Counted from the stretch's first letter, positions 25,411-34,279 are shown. The stretch is 64,000 nucleotides of DNA from Pseudomonadota bacterium (GCA_017860615.1 JAGDMU010000001.1:224617-288616); one strand, 5' to 3'. Made by a program: numbers and translations. The notes: a model not told the origin generated them from the letters alone.

Positions 25411-26209
25411 CGCTCATTCTATTAAAAAGACAGAAATAGGTTTTGAACTTTCTCATCCTCTCTTTGACGCCATCATCTTAAAACAAGGTGCTCAACTCAT
25501 TCATTTTCAGCCCAAAGGAGGAGATCCCCTTCTATGGAGCGCGTCTCTTGCTACATTTGAAAAAGGTAAGGCGTTTCGTGGTGGTATTCCTCTGTGTTGG
25601 CCTTGGTTTGGAAAAGCAGGCAGTCCCTCTCATGGTTTTGCGCGTATTGTTGAATGGGAAATGGTGTACTGTAAGGAAAGTGAAGAGAGTATAGCACTTA
25701 CATTTGAACTACGCGATACTTCAGCAACACGCCTGATATGGCCTTATGCGTTTACTACACGACTTGAAATGTGTTTGGGAAAGGGTGTAAAGCTCTCCTT
25801 GCATGTTGATACGCAAAGCGAGAGTACAGCAGCATTGCATACCTATTTTAGGTGTTATACTATTGATGATGTCTCTGTGTTAGGGCTTGGCAGTGCCTAT
25901 ACGGATACGTTGCATCATGGCGTAGTATGTGAGAGTCAAAGTGCAATGTTGTGCATTAACCAAGCGATTGATCGTATTTATACTCAACCAGAAGTCAAAA
26001 CGAGTCTTCAAGAGTGTAAACGAGTGATTGATGTTACGCATAATAATCACAGCGATGTTGTGGTGTGGAATCCTTGGAAAGAGGGCGCCGAAAAACTTGT
26101 CGATATGCACAATGATGACTATAAGCATATGCTCTGCATCGAGACGGCTCGTATCTCAAAACCTCTTAGCATACATGATCATTTGGAAGTGACCATAGCT
26201 ATTTCGTAA
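25391..26209 (+). CDS. D-hexose-6-phosphate mutarotase (YeaD-like aldose 1-epimerase family)
   Basis: The product (about 270 residues) has the YeaD family signature: PLLWSASLATFEKGKAFRGGIPLCWPWFG, GSPSHGFARIVEWEM, LHTYFRCYTIDDVSVLGLG and VVVWNPWKEGAEKLVDMHNDDYKHMLCIETA. These proteins speed anomer exchange of glucose 6-phosphate and similar sugars. The start is uncertain. TTG at 25391 (used here) and ATG at 25364 lie inside fliP with poor ribosome sites. Homology fits best from INAHSIKKTEIGFELSHPLFDA, where an ATT codon (25406) follows GGAGAG by five bases and overlaps the fliP stop. Confidence 0.85.
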   Translation: MWRVSINAHSIKKTEIGFELSHPLFDAIILKQGAQLIHFQPKGGDPLLWSASLATFEKGKAFRGGIPLCWPWFGKAGSPSHGFARIVEWEMVYCKESEESIALTFELRDTSATRLIWPYAFTTRLEMCLGKGVKLSLHVDTQSESTAALHTYFRCYTIDDVSVLGLGSAYTDTLHHGVVCESQSAMLCINQAIDRIYTQPEVKTSLQECKRVIDVTHNNHSDVVVWNPWKEGAEKLVDMHNDDYKHMLCIETARISKPLSIHDHLEVTIAIS

Positions 26210-26211
26210 TA

Positions 26212-26589
26212 TTACGCTTTGTTTGAGAGTTTAGGCTCACACACAGCGCCTTTGCTGAGTGTCCCACATGTTTTAACATAGTCAATGCCCCAGTCAAACA
26301 TCTCATTAAAAACAGGACGTAGTTTTTCACCAATAGGGGTTAGTGAATAAACGACTTTTGGAGGAATCTCAGGAAAGACTTCACGCGCAATAATCCCTTT
26401 TTCTTCAAGTTCTCGTAATTTGACAGTGAGTGTTTTTTGGGTGATTTCGCAGACTTCTTCAAACAGTTCTTTGTAACGTTTTTTACCCTCTAATAAGTGC
26501 CAAATAATTCCCAATTTCCATTTATCATTAAAAATATCTTGTGCGATGGCAATGGCGCATGTGTACTCTTTTCCATTGACTAAATACAT
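26212..26589 (-). CDS. HxlR family transcriptional regulator
   Basis: The 125-residue regulator has the HxlR winged helix: CAIAIAQDIFNDKWKLGIIWHLLEGKKRYKELFEEVCEITQKTLTVKLRELEEKGIIAREVFPEIPPKVVYSLTPIGEKLRPV. Cys8, just before the first helix, is at the place of the redox-sensing Cys of HypR/YodB-type members that react to quinones or aldehydes. It is divergent from a quinone reductase-like gene, an arrangement typical of such regulators and their targets. It ends two bases from the convergent mutarotase gene. Confidence 0.92.
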   Translation of the reverse strand: MYLVNGKEYTCAIAIAQDIFNDKWKLGIIWHLLEGKKRYKELFEEVCEITQKTLTVKLRELEEKGIIAREVFPEIPPKVVYSLTPIGEKLRPVFNEMFDWGIDYVKTCGTLSKGAVCEPKLSNKA

Positions 26590-26613
26590 GGTATGTAAAC
26601 CTTTTTTTCTTAA

Positions 26614-26692
26614 ATTATAGCATAAATACTAAAATATATCATTACATTCTAAAAGTATCGTAAGGATATATTAAGGGCATAGCCATTATAAT
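26614..26692. promoter_or_regulatory. Divergent promoter region of the HxlR regulator and flavodoxin-fold reductase
   Basis: The 135-base gap has a TATAAT on each strand: ATTATA at 26614-26619 (leftward -10 for the regulator) and TATAAT at 26687-26692 (rightward -10). Between them ATACT (26626-26630) and AGTAT (26654-26658) form an inverted repeat with 23 bases between arms, a candidate operator. -35 boxes are poor, which fits regulated promoters. By-eye assignment. Confidence 0.35.
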
Positions 26693-26724
26693 TTTCCAAA
26701 TCAAATAGATCATAAAGGAAAAAA

Positions 26725-27315
26725 ATGAAAAATGTACTCATCATTAACGGTCATCAAAAATACCCTGTTGTCGCAGAGGGAAATCTCACACAAGCGTATA
26801 TAGACACAGCAACGCAGTTCTTTAAAGAGAATGGATTTACTGTCAAACATTCTGTTGTTGAGAGTGCTTATGACATTCAAGAAGAGCTTGAAAAATTTGC
26901 TTGGGCTGATTATATTCTCTTCCAATATCCTGTTTACTGGATGGGTGTGCCTTGGTTAACCAAAAAATACATTGATGAGATTTTCTCTATGGGTAAAGAT
27001 ACCGTTACGTATGTGAGTGATGGAAGAACCAGAAGCGATGCTACAAAACGCTATGGTAGTGGTGGTTTGATGCAAGGTAAAAAGTATATGCTCTCTCTAA
27101 CCTACAACTGCCCAACGACAGAGTTTAGCAATAAAGAGGGCTTTTTTAGTGGATTAAGTCTTGACGAAGCCAATGTCGCAACCCATAAAACATTTCAGTT
27201 TTGTGGTGCAGAGCCATTAGAAACGTTCTCGGTACATGACATTTTTAAGGGTGATTTGGATTTGAAAAAAGAGAAAGCACGTTTTACTGCACATTTGGCA
27301 CAAAACTTCCAATAG
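26725..27315 (+). CDS. mdaB: MdaB-like NAD(P)H:quinone oxidoreductase (flavodoxin fold)
   Basis: The 196-residue flavoprotein matches MdaB/NQO2-type reductases: MKNVLIINGHQKYPVVAEGNLTQAYIDTA at the N-terminus, DYILFQYPVYWMGVPWLTKKYIDEIFSMG (flavin contact), YGSGGLMQGKKYMLSLTYNCPTTEF and FQFCGAEPLETFSVHDIFKG. It would reduce quinones by two electrons in the cytoplasm and help resist oxidative stress, as MdaB does in Helicobacter. The divergent HxlR gene is the likely regulator. AAAGGA precedes the ATG. Confidence 0.9.
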   Translation: MKNVLIINGHQKYPVVAEGNLTQAYIDTATQFFKENGFTVKHSVVESAYDIQEELEKFAWADYILFQYPVYWMGVPWLTKKYIDEIFSMGKDTVTYVSDGRTRSDATKRYGSGGLMQGKKYMLSLTYNCPTTEFSNKEGFFSGLSLDEANVATHKTFQFCGAEPLETFSVHDIFKGDLDLKKEKARFTAHLAQNFQ

Positions 27316-27320
27316 TTCTA

Positions 27321-27355
27321 AATGGTGGTCGAAAGTACCACCATTACTTCTTTTA
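27321..27355. terminator. Terminator hairpin between convergent genes
   Basis: A nine-base perfect stem (AATGGTGGT at 27321-27329, ACCACCATT at 27337-27345, seven-base loop) is followed on the plus strand by ACTTCTTTT. It lies in the 37-base gap between the quinone reductase gene and the convergent hypothetical gene and probably serves both. Confidence 0.7.
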
Positions 27356-27874
27356 AATATAAAGCTCAAAACCTTTTTGTTGTTTTAAAATGCTATCAAA
27401 AAGTTTTTGTGCTTCTTTTAACATCTTCTCATTTTGATTTTCTGCTTTTTCTAAAATCTTATCAAGACTTTTGAGTATCGAATTATTGGCATAATTTTGG
27501 GTATTGAGATCTTCAATCGTTGGTAGTTTTGCATTAATGTCATACGCTGTGTTGGTTGTTTTTGCTTGTGTAGCAGAACTTCCGCTTTCCTCTACATTTT
27601 TAAGATACTCATCCATCATCGGCTGAATGAGCTTCATTGCTGCATCGATCTCTTTTTGATCGTTTGCATCAATGCCATCACCTTCATAGTGAAAGTTATA
27701 ACCATAGGCATGAGAGAGCGTCATTGTTGTTGTCTGCGTTGTGCCATTATTTTCTTGTGAAATTTCTGCATAGCGTTCATCATACATGCTAAGATCAATG
27801 ACATCACCACTGCTGGTTTGAAGTGAAAAACCAAGGCTATTATAACTGTAATTGTTTGCGCCAATACTTTGCAT
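27353..27874 (-). CDS. Hypothetical protein, Ser/Thr/Asn-rich with C-terminal helix
   Basis: The 173-residue protein has no signal peptide. It begins MQSIGANNYSYNSLGFSLQTSSGDVIDLSMYDERYAE, continues with a region holding DGIDANDQKEIDAAMKLIQPMMDEYLKNVEESG, and ends in a charged helix (ILKSLDKILEKAENQNEKMLKEAQKLFDSILKQQKGFELYI). The acidic DGIDANDQKE stretch looks like a possible calcium-binding loop, but that is speculative. I recognise no family. It is flanked by its own terminator and a 68-base gap before the next gene. Confidence 0.7.
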   Translation of the reverse strand: MQSIGANNYSYNSLGFSLQTSSGDVIDLSMYDERYAEISQENNGTTQTTTMTLSHAYGYNFHYEGDGIDANDQKEIDAAMKLIQPMMDEYLKNVEESGSSATQAKTTNTAYDINAKLPTIEDLNTQNYANNSILKSLDKILEKAENQNEKMLKEAQKLFDSILKQQKGFELYI

Positions 27875-27942
27875 TGTAACTCCTTTGTTTGAAGCTAGAT
27901 CGGCAAAAATGTTTCTTTTTGAAGGCTTTTTAGATGGGGAAA

Positions 27943-29190
27943 TTACACCATAATCTTATAAATACCTACAAATGTTCCTATTGTCAGTGTAAGATAGAGT
28001 CCAACATAAAGAGTCATACTGCGTGTACCAAGTAGCAACGTAATGGTGAGTTTCATGAGGGAATTGGCAATAATTGCTAAGATAAGCGCGTTTAAAGCGG
28101 TAATAGTCGTAAGACCATTGGTAGACAAGGAGGCTAATGAAAGGGCAATGGCGTCTGTATCACTTAGCCCTGAAATAAAAGAGATGACATAAACACCCGC
28201 ATCACCAAAGGAAGTATCGGCAAATTTAATCAGGGCAATGACGGCTCCAAATAAAAGTCCAAGGATAAGCGCTTCAGAGAGTTTAAAGGGATTTTTAAAC
28301 GTTGTCTCTTGAACAATCGTATCTTTTTTTGAGGTGTAATAGAGAAAGCCAAGATAAATATAGCCTATCAATGATGCAACGAGTACAGGTATAAAAATCT
28401 GTTTGGCGAGTGTTGCATTGATGATGTATATCTCGACTAAGATGCGAAAAAGCATAATGGAACATGCAAGCGCTACGCCAATAGCAAGGTTTTTTGAGAG
28501 TGATGGATTCTCTTTGGAACGTCTTGCAAGGCTTAGGGCTACAGCAGTTGATGAAACAAGACCTCCTAGAAGTCCTGCCAGCCCTATACCATGTTTTGTT
28601 CCCACAAGTCGTACCGCGATATAGCCAAAAAATGAGATGCCCGCAACCAAAACAACCATCAGCCAGATATGATAGAGGTTAAAATAACCCCAAGGATCAA
28701 GCGCTCTATCGGGAAAAAGAGGGAGAATGACAAAGCTCATCATCAAAAATAAAATAGCCGCACTGAGGTCTTGCTTTTCAATCACTTTTTCATAAGTTTG
28801 GATTTTTTCTTTGAGGTTAAGGACAAAAAGCACGCTCATCGCGACAAAAACAGCGAGCATAATCTTCTCATAAGCAAGCAGAGCACCTAAAAGAAAAACA
28901 ACCAGTGCTGAAAATTCGGTGGTCATGCCATTTTCAGTGGGTGTGCGATTGAGGATGTATGCGCCAATCAGCAAAGCACCCAAGACGCATATAGAAGCAA
29001 TGAGCAAATAAGGAACATAGTCACTGAGCCACGCAGAGAGATACCCTATAAGTGAGATGAGCGCAAACGTACGTGCTCCTCCAAAATCTTTCTGACGATT
29101 CTCGTACAAAAGGTTCATTTCACGTTGCAATCCGATAAGTAATCCAAGAACAATAGCAATGATGATATTTTGAAAAACAAGCGTATCCAT
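27943..29190 (-). CDS. MgtC/SapB family membrane protein with DUF4010
   Basis: The 415-residue polytopic protein has an N-terminal MgtC/SapB-like domain (IIIAIVLGLLIGLQREMNLLYENRQKDFGGARTFALISLIGYLSAWL) and a DUF4010 C-terminal part including GLAGLLGGLVSSTAVALSLARRSKE and ISGLSDTDAIALSLASLSTNGL. About twelve membrane segments are visible. A transport role has been suggested for such proteins, but the substrate is unknown. Start ATG at 29190. Confidence 0.88.
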   Translation of the reverse strand: MDTLVFQNIIIAIVLGLLIGLQREMNLLYENRQKDFGGARTFALISLIGYLSAWLSDYVPYLLIASICVLGALLIGAYILNRTPTENGMTTEFSALVVFLLGALLAYEKIMLAVFVAMSVLFVLNLKEKIQTYEKVIEKQDLSAAILFLMMSFVILPLFPDRALDPWGYFNLYHIWLMVVLVAGISFFGYIAVRLVGTKHGIGLAGLLGGLVSSTAVALSLARRSKENPSLSKNLAIGVALACSIMLFRILVEIYIINATLAKQIFIPVLVASLIGYIYLGFLYYTSKKDTIVQETTFKNPFKLSEALILGLLFGAVIALIKFADTSFGDAGVYVISFISGLSDTDAIALSLASLSTNGLTTITALNALILAIIANSLMKLTITLLLGTRSMTLYVGLYLTLTIGTFVGIYKIMV

Positions 29191-29232
29191 AGGGCACCTC
29201 TTTGGTGGTCATTTTACCTAAACTTGGTTACA

Positions 29233-30948
29233 TCAACTGTCAAACCCACTGTAGTATTTTTTCTCTTTAGATACAACAATCTCTTTTTGACGCTCTTTTT
29301 TATGCATATCTTTCTCCACAAAAAGGGGTTTTCTCGTTATTGGGTGTAACCCTGTATAGTACATAAGCGTTGCATAGGTCGAAGGGGTAGGTGTAAAGAT
29401 TTGCGCTTGTTCAGGATTGATTTTTAAAACATTGCTCGCAAATTGTTTGAGAGAGTGCATATGCTTCTCTTCACACCCAGGGTGTGCTGCGATGAGGTAG
29501 TAGGTAAGGAACTGTTTTTTACCAGACTCGCGGCTCAATCTATCAAAGAGGGATTTAAATTCGACCAAGGACTCTTTGCCTGGTTTTCCCATCAACGCTA
29601 ATATCTCATCGTCAATATGCTCAGGGGCAATTTTCATCTGACCACTGAGGTGATGTTCCACGATCTCTTTAAGATACTCGTATCCATAGGCTTTATCATC
29701 ACTGATAAGATCATAGCGAATGCCCGAAGCCACAAATGCTTTTTTAATGCCAGGAAGCGCTCTTACTTTTCTGAGCAGATCAAGCTGTTTTTTATGGGTT
29801 GGTTTCAGCGCCTTACAGAGTTTTGGAAACATACAACTCTTCTCTTCGCACGTTCCTTTAGTCACTTTCTTATGGCACTCATAGCCGTACATATTGGCTG
29901 TTGGTCCTCCAAGATCGGAGATAATGCCTTTAAAGTCTTTATATGTCGTAAAGTGTTTGGCTTCTTTGAGAATGGAGTTTTCACTACGACTTCTGATGGT
30001 TCTACCTTGATGCACGCTAATCGCACAGAAACTGCATTCACCATAACAGCCTTGATGCGTTGAGATGGAAAACTTGATGGTCTCAAGCGCTTTAACTGCT
30101 CCCTCTTTTTTATGGTACGGGTGAACATCTCGCATAAACGGAAGTGCGCTTACTTCATCCATCTCTTCAGTGGTCAAGTAGAGTGCAGGTGGGTTTTGGA
30201 TGAGGTAGCGCTCATCTACTTTTTGGCAGAGCCCTTTGGCAGAAATCGGGTCATTGTTATGGTAGAAGATGTCAAACATATCCATAAATTTGAGCTTATC
30301 CGCCAGTGTTTCAGCATGACTAGGAAGGCTTAAATACTCCTCTTTTGACTCTTTAGAAATATAGCAAAGACCTCGAACATCAAAAGGTTCAATGCCCTTA
30401 TTTAGGGCATCAGCGAACTCTATAATGCTTTTGTCCGACATTCCATACAGCAGGTAATCTGCCTTGGCATCAAACAAAATGGGTTTGCGAAGTTTGTTAC
30501 TCCAAAAGTCATAATGCGTCACACGTCTCAGACTTGCTTCAATGCCGCCTAGCATAATAGGCACCGTGTTTTTAAAGTTTTGGCGGATGAGGTTGGTGTA
30601 CACCAAACTGGCACGATCAGGACGTTTGTTATTGACACCACCAGGCGTATAGTCATCTAAATTGCGAAATTTTTTTGTAGCGGTGTAATTGGATACCATA
30701 GAATCAACACTACCACCACTTACACCCCAGAAAAGCTTTGGTTCACCCAAACGGGTAATATCATCTTTACATGTAATGTCTGGTTGCCCGATAATACCGA
30801 CTTTATACCCAGCTTTTTCTAACACACGACCTACAACAGAAACGCCCATATAAGGGCTATCGATGTACGCATCTGAGGTGATCAGTATGATGTCCAGTTG
30901 CGTCCATCCTCTCGTTCTCATCTCTTCGTGTGTGGTAACTAAAAACAT
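29233..30948 (-). CDS. YgiQ family radical SAM protein
   Basis: The 571-residue protein has the YgiQ layout: an N-terminal B12-binding-like region (LDIILITSDAYIDSPYMGVSVVGRVLEKAGYKVGIIGQPD), GGIEASLRRVTHYDFWSN, the radical SAM cluster motif CYGECSFC around residue 315, and a C-terminal part with MKIAPEHIDDEILALMGKP and PGCEEKHMHSLKQFA. A second Cys cluster (CHKKVTKGTCEEKSCMFPKLC) follows the radical SAM motif and may bind another Fe-S centre. The reaction is unknown for the family. Confidence 0.93.
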   Translation of the reverse strand: MFLVTTHEEMRTRGWTQLDIILITSDAYIDSPYMGVSVVGRVLEKAGYKVGIIGQPDITCKDDITRLGEPKLFWGVSGGSVDSMVSNYTATKKFRNLDDYTPGGVNNKRPDRASLVYTNLIRQNFKNTVPIMLGGIEASLRRVTHYDFWSNKLRKPILFDAKADYLLYGMSDKSIIEFADALNKGIEPFDVRGLCYISKESKEEYLSLPSHAETLADKLKFMDMFDIFYHNNDPISAKGLCQKVDERYLIQNPPALYLTTEEMDEVSALPFMRDVHPYHKKEGAVKALETIKFSISTHQGCYGECSFCAISVHQGRTIRSRSENSILKEAKHFTTYKDFKGIISDLGGPTANMYGYECHKKVTKGTCEEKSCMFPKLCKALKPTHKKQLDLLRKVRALPGIKKAFVASGIRYDLISDDKAYGYEYLKEIVEHHLSGQMKIAPEHIDDEILALMGKPGKESLVEFKSLFDRLSRESGKKQFLTYYLIAAHPGCEEKHMHSLKQFASNVLKINPEQAQIFTPTPSTYATLMYYTGLHPITRKPLFVEKDMHKKERQKEIVVSKEKKYYSGFDS

Positions 30949-31060
30949 GCTTTTCCTCGATCGCTAATATAGATATAAATATAGCACAACACCTCTATGT
31001 TTTGGCTTTTTTAAGATTGTTAATAGTAATATCTCACCAATTATCATTTGGAGGATAAGT

Positions 31061-32265
31061 TTGAAAAATTCACTCTATTTTAACATTAAAGTGGAAGAGG
31101 GCATCTTCGATAAAATCGTGGCTGAGCAAAACACCATTGGCTACTATACACTGCCAGATCAAGACATCAGCGCTCTTGAAGAGTACTTAGCAGATTTTAA
31201 ATCAAAAAATGATTACGATGCGATCAAAGACATCGCTATTATCGGTATTGGTGGAAGCTCCATCTGTTTGAGAGTACTGATCCTGCATCGATTCGCTCAA
31301 CACTCAATAAATTGGATATTAAAAACACTCACTTCTTTGTCATTAGTAAATCAGGTACAACGATCGAGACAATCTCGGTTTACAAATACGTTCTTTCCCT
31401 TTTAAAAGCCAAAGATATTTCACTTGATTACCGTTTTACCTTTGTCACCGATGATGGTTCAAAACTGGAAGCCCATGCTAAAACATTTAACTCTTTTATT
31501 TTACACATTCCTGTCAATGTCGGTGGACGTTTCTCTGTGTTAAGTGCAGCGGGACTTGCTCCATTGCTTCTTGTCGGCGTGGATATTCAAAGATTGCTTG
31601 ATGGCGCCAAAGCGATTAAAAAAAGCTTCTTTGAAGATGGCTACATCAAAGAGACGTTGATGAAAAAAGCGACCTATTACGCTAAAAATTCGATGCATTA
31701 CAACATTAACACCCTCTTTGCATACTCTGAGAGTTTGGACTGCTTTACTGATTGGTATGTGCAACTTTGGGGTGAGAGTTTGGGGAAAAAACAACGCCAC
31801 AGCAGTTTTAACGTGGGTCTGACACCGGTTGGGTTGATTGGTCCAAAAGATCAACACTCCTTCTTACAACTCATTGTTGAAGGACTTCGCGATAAAAGCG
31901 TTACGGTACTTAAAATTGAAAATTTTGATGATAAGATCAAAATTCCAGCGATTACACTCAAGGAACTTGAGGGCTTGGATTTGATGAATGGCATTGCCTT
32001 TTGTGACCTTATCAATATGCAAGCAGATTCAACCATTGAAGCACTTCTTGATAAAAAAGATATTCCTATTGACACCATTACCCTTCAACATATTGATGAA
32101 GAGAACATTGGAAAGTTGATTTTCTATTATGAGCTTTTAACATCCCTTGTTGGTCAAATGATGAATGTGAATACTTACGATCAACCTGGTGTTGAGAGTG
32201 GTAAGAAGATTTTAGAAGGTAAGTTAATCGAAGAGAAAAAAAGTTTTCCTAAAAAAGGAAAATAA
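31061..32265 (+). pseudogene. pgi: Glucose-6-phosphate isomerase, with an out-of-frame internal deletion
   Basis: A TTG at 31061 with GGAGGA upstream opens MKNSLYFNIKVEEGIFDKIV... DAIKDIAIIGIGGSSI, the correct Pgi N-terminal part. The frame is then lost. The rest continues in another frame from about 31255 (KLHLFESTDPASIRSTLNKLDIKNTHFFVISKSGTTIETISVYKYVLSLL) to the C-terminus, keeping the catalytic SKSGTT, NVGGRFSVLSAAGLAP and DQHSFLQL motifs. Some 15-20 residues normally between GGSS and ESTDP are missing. AAGCTCCATC (31255-31264) is family-like in both frames (GSSI; KLHL), suggesting loss between short direct repeats. Pgi links glucose 6-phosphate and fructose 6-phosphate. Confidence 0.88.
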
Positions 32266-32271
32266 TAAAGT

Positions 32272-32293
32272 AAGCTGGGAATTTTCCCAGCTT
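32272..32293. terminator. Bidirectional terminator between pgi and the TerB-like gene
   Basis: AAGCTGGGA (32272-32280) and TCCCAGCTT (32285-32293) form a perfect nine-base stem with a four-base loop in the 29-base gap between two convergent genes. On the minus strand T-rich sequence (CTTTATTATTTT) follows; on the plus strand only GTTATACTTC. Confidence 0.75.
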
Positions 32294-32294
32294 G

Positions 32295-32693
32295 TTATAC
32301 TTCAGTAAACACGAGTGCTTGTTCATACAAGGCTGAACCCATTTTCCCCCACATTGAAAATAGATGGATTTCTTGTTCACTTATATTAAATTGGTGAGCA
32401 ATTTTATCAATAACTTTATGTTCATAAATACCAAATTTATCATCAACATGGACTAAAACCATTAATGCAAGCAATGTAATCCTTTGGCTTTGTGCTGATT
32501 TGAAAATCGTTAAAATATCTTCTAATAGAAAACTTTTTACATCAATATCTATATTTTCAATACCCATTTCGGTACAGTATTCTTCGACAATTTCACGCTC
32601 TTTTGGGCCGTATTCACCGTCAAGTTGGGCGACATATTGGGCAAGTTGCAAAAAAGCAAATTTTTCTTCGGTTTTAAGTTTCATAAGTAACAA
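32295..32693 (-). CDS. TerB-like (tellurite resistance B family) protein
   Basis: The 132-residue soluble helical protein resembles the TerB/DjlA-N domain: LQLAQYVAQLDGEYGPKEREIVEEYCTEMGI and LMVLVHVDDKFGIYEHKVIDKIAHQFNISEQEI, two similar helical halves with acidic residues near possible metal sites. Its function is unknown. An upstream ATG at 32738 overlaps a TATAAT-like promoter sequence. The TTG at 32693 follows AAGGAG by six bases and is the likelier start, with an ATG three codons on as alternative. It is divergent from the TetR gene. Confidence 0.7.
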   Translation of the reverse strand: MLLMKLKTEEKFAFLQLAQYVAQLDGEYGPKEREIVEEYCTEMGIENIDIDVKSFLLEDILTIFKSAQSQRITLLALMVLVHVDDKFGIYEHKVIDKIAHQFNISEQEIHLFSMWGKMGSALYEQALVFTEV

Positions 32694-32801
32694 TTTGAAC
32701 TCCTTTGATATTAAATCCGTATAATTATAGTGAAACATTTTAAATGAACATTAATAAACATGGTAAAATGGCTCAAAGTGCATTTTGTAAGGACGAACAT
32801 C

Positions 32802-33389
32802 GTGGATAAAAAATTACGTAAAAGTGAAAAGATTTTAGATGCAGCCTTGATGCTCTTTTCAACGCAAGGCTTTTATGCAACGACGATTCCCGATATCGCT
32901 AAAGCTATAGGGATGAGTGTTGGAAATCTTTATAACTATTTTTCTTCAAAAGAGATGCTTGCAAAAGAGATTATCAAATACTCCTCTGATATTTTGGGCG
33001 CTGAAATTCGAAAAGTCAATGAAGAAGAGGGAAGTGCAAAAGAAAAAATTCGTAAAATTGTTGCACTCTATTTTGAGATGGCATCGTCTAAACCTCAGCA
33101 TATTAACTACTTTTTACGTGTCTATCTCGCCAATAAAGAGGTCTTTAAAGATGGATGTGAAGGAATGCTGTGCGTCTCTTCGTTTGTAACAGAACTGATG
33201 ATTTTCTTTGAAGAAGGTGTTGCAAAGGGCGAGCTACGAAACCAAGACTTTTTCTCTGCTTTTGGCCTTTTTATGGGATATCTTGGTGGGTTTGTTTTCT
33301 TAAGTGGTGAAGGGGTACTCGATAAAGCACTCAACCATTATGTAGATGAAATCTCACTCAATATTTACAACGCCCTAAAACAACAGTAA
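32802..33389 (+). CDS. TetR family transcriptional regulator of the hydrogenase region
   Basis: The 195-residue regulator has a TetR helix-turn-helix near the N-terminus: KILDAALMLFSTQGFYATTIPDIAKAIGMSVGNLYNYFSSKEMLAKEII. The C-terminal ligand domain is variable. GTG at 32802 follows AAGGA at proper spacing; an ATG further upstream has no site. Its stop overlaps the hupS start (TAATG), so regulator and hydrogenase are made together. I infer that it controls hupSL and perhaps hydABC; its signal is unknown. Confidence 0.88.
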   Translation: MDKKLRKSEKILDAALMLFSTQGFYATTIPDIAKAIGMSVGNLYNYFSSKEMLAKEIIKYSSDILGAEIRKVNEEEGSAKEKIRKIVALYFEMASSKPQHINYFLRVYLANKEVFKDGCEGMLCVSSFVTELMIFFEEGVAKGELRNQDFFSAFGLFMGYLGGFVFLSGEGVLDKALNHYVDEISLNIYNALKQQ

Positions 33390-34279
33390 TGTCTCACAAA
33401 TATTCGATCATCTGGCTTCAAGGACTTACCTGTAATGGCAACAGTCATTCGTTTTTAAATTATACCCATATGCCTAGCTTCGCAGCTTCCTTTGACATGC
33501 TCTATCATCCTTTGTGGTGTGGAGCAGAGGATTTTATGAGTCTCTTAAACAGTGACGTAACCTTTGATTTCCTTATTTTAGAAGGTGCTTTGAGTCATGA
33601 TGAGCGGTTGATTCAACGCTTTAACCTCCCTTTTTATGAAATTCTTGACACTTTAGCTGCCCGAGCTAAGTATATTATCTGCGCAGGAAGTTGTGCGAGC
33701 TTTGGCGGTGTCTTTAGGTTGCGTGATCCTGAAAAAATTACAGGAGCGCTCTTTAGTGGAAAAGAAAAGGGTGGGTATTGGTTGGAAAAAAACAATATTA
33801 TCAACATCTCAGGATGCCCTGTACATCCAAGATGGCTTGTTGAAACATTGGTAGCGTTGCATCATGGTGAGAAAGTACTCTTGGATGAATTTTTACGCCC
33901 TAAAGAGGTTTTTTCATACTTAGCACATCATGGGTGTTTACGAAACGAATATTTTGAATGGAAAGTTGATAGCAAACAGCTTGGTGAGCGAGAAGGGTGC
34001 TTGTTTTATGAACATGGCTGTTTGGGCCCTATGAGTCATGCCAATTGCAATAAAATTTTATGGAACGATATTAGCTCAAAAACCAGAGCAGGATCGCCGT
34101 GTTTAGGGTGTACCGAGTTTGATTTTCCACGTCGTGCATTGTACGAAACCCAAAAAAATATGTCTTTACCTCAAACACCTTTTGGCATCTCAAAGCGTGC
34201 TTATTATAGCCTTGCTGGTGTGGCAAAAAGTTTTAAGATAGAGAGACTTGAAAAGAAGCTAATCGATGAAAATGACTAA
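33389..34279 (+). CDS. hupS: [NiFe] hydrogenase small subunit, cytoplasmic (HupS-like)
   Basis: The 296-residue protein is a NiFe-hydrogenase small subunit without Tat signal or membrane anchor, so it should stay in the cytoplasm. Cluster motifs are visible: CAGSCASFGG, ISGCPVHPRWL, HHGCLRNEYFEW, GCLFYEHGCLGPMSHANCNKILWN and SPCLGCTEFDFP. The first motif is LTC15NGN18, whereas standard small subunits have CxxC; Asn18 replaces the second proximal-cluster Cys. Group 2 cytoplasmic uptake or sensory hydrogenases are the best match. The gene overlaps the TetR gene by one base and the large-subunit gene by 14. Confidence 0.88.
   Translation: MSHKYSIIWLQGLTCNGNSHSFLNYTHMPSFAASFDMLYHPLWCGAEDFMSLLNSDVTFDFLILEGALSHDERLIQRFNLPFYEILDTLAARAKYIICAGSCASFGGVFRLRDPEKITGALFSGKEKGGYWLEKNNIINISGCPVHPRWLVETLVALHHGEKVLLDEFLRPKEVFSYLAHHGCLRNEYFEWKVDSKQLGEREGCLFYEHGCLGPMSHANCNKILWNDISSKTRAGSPCLGCTEFDFPRRALYETQKNMSLPQTPFGISKRAYYSLAGVAKSFKIERLEKKLIDEND

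Noticed and set aside
29617..30333. Plus-strand frames opposite the YgiQ gene
   Set aside because: They lack ribosome sites and have the composition expected of antisense frames of a real gene.
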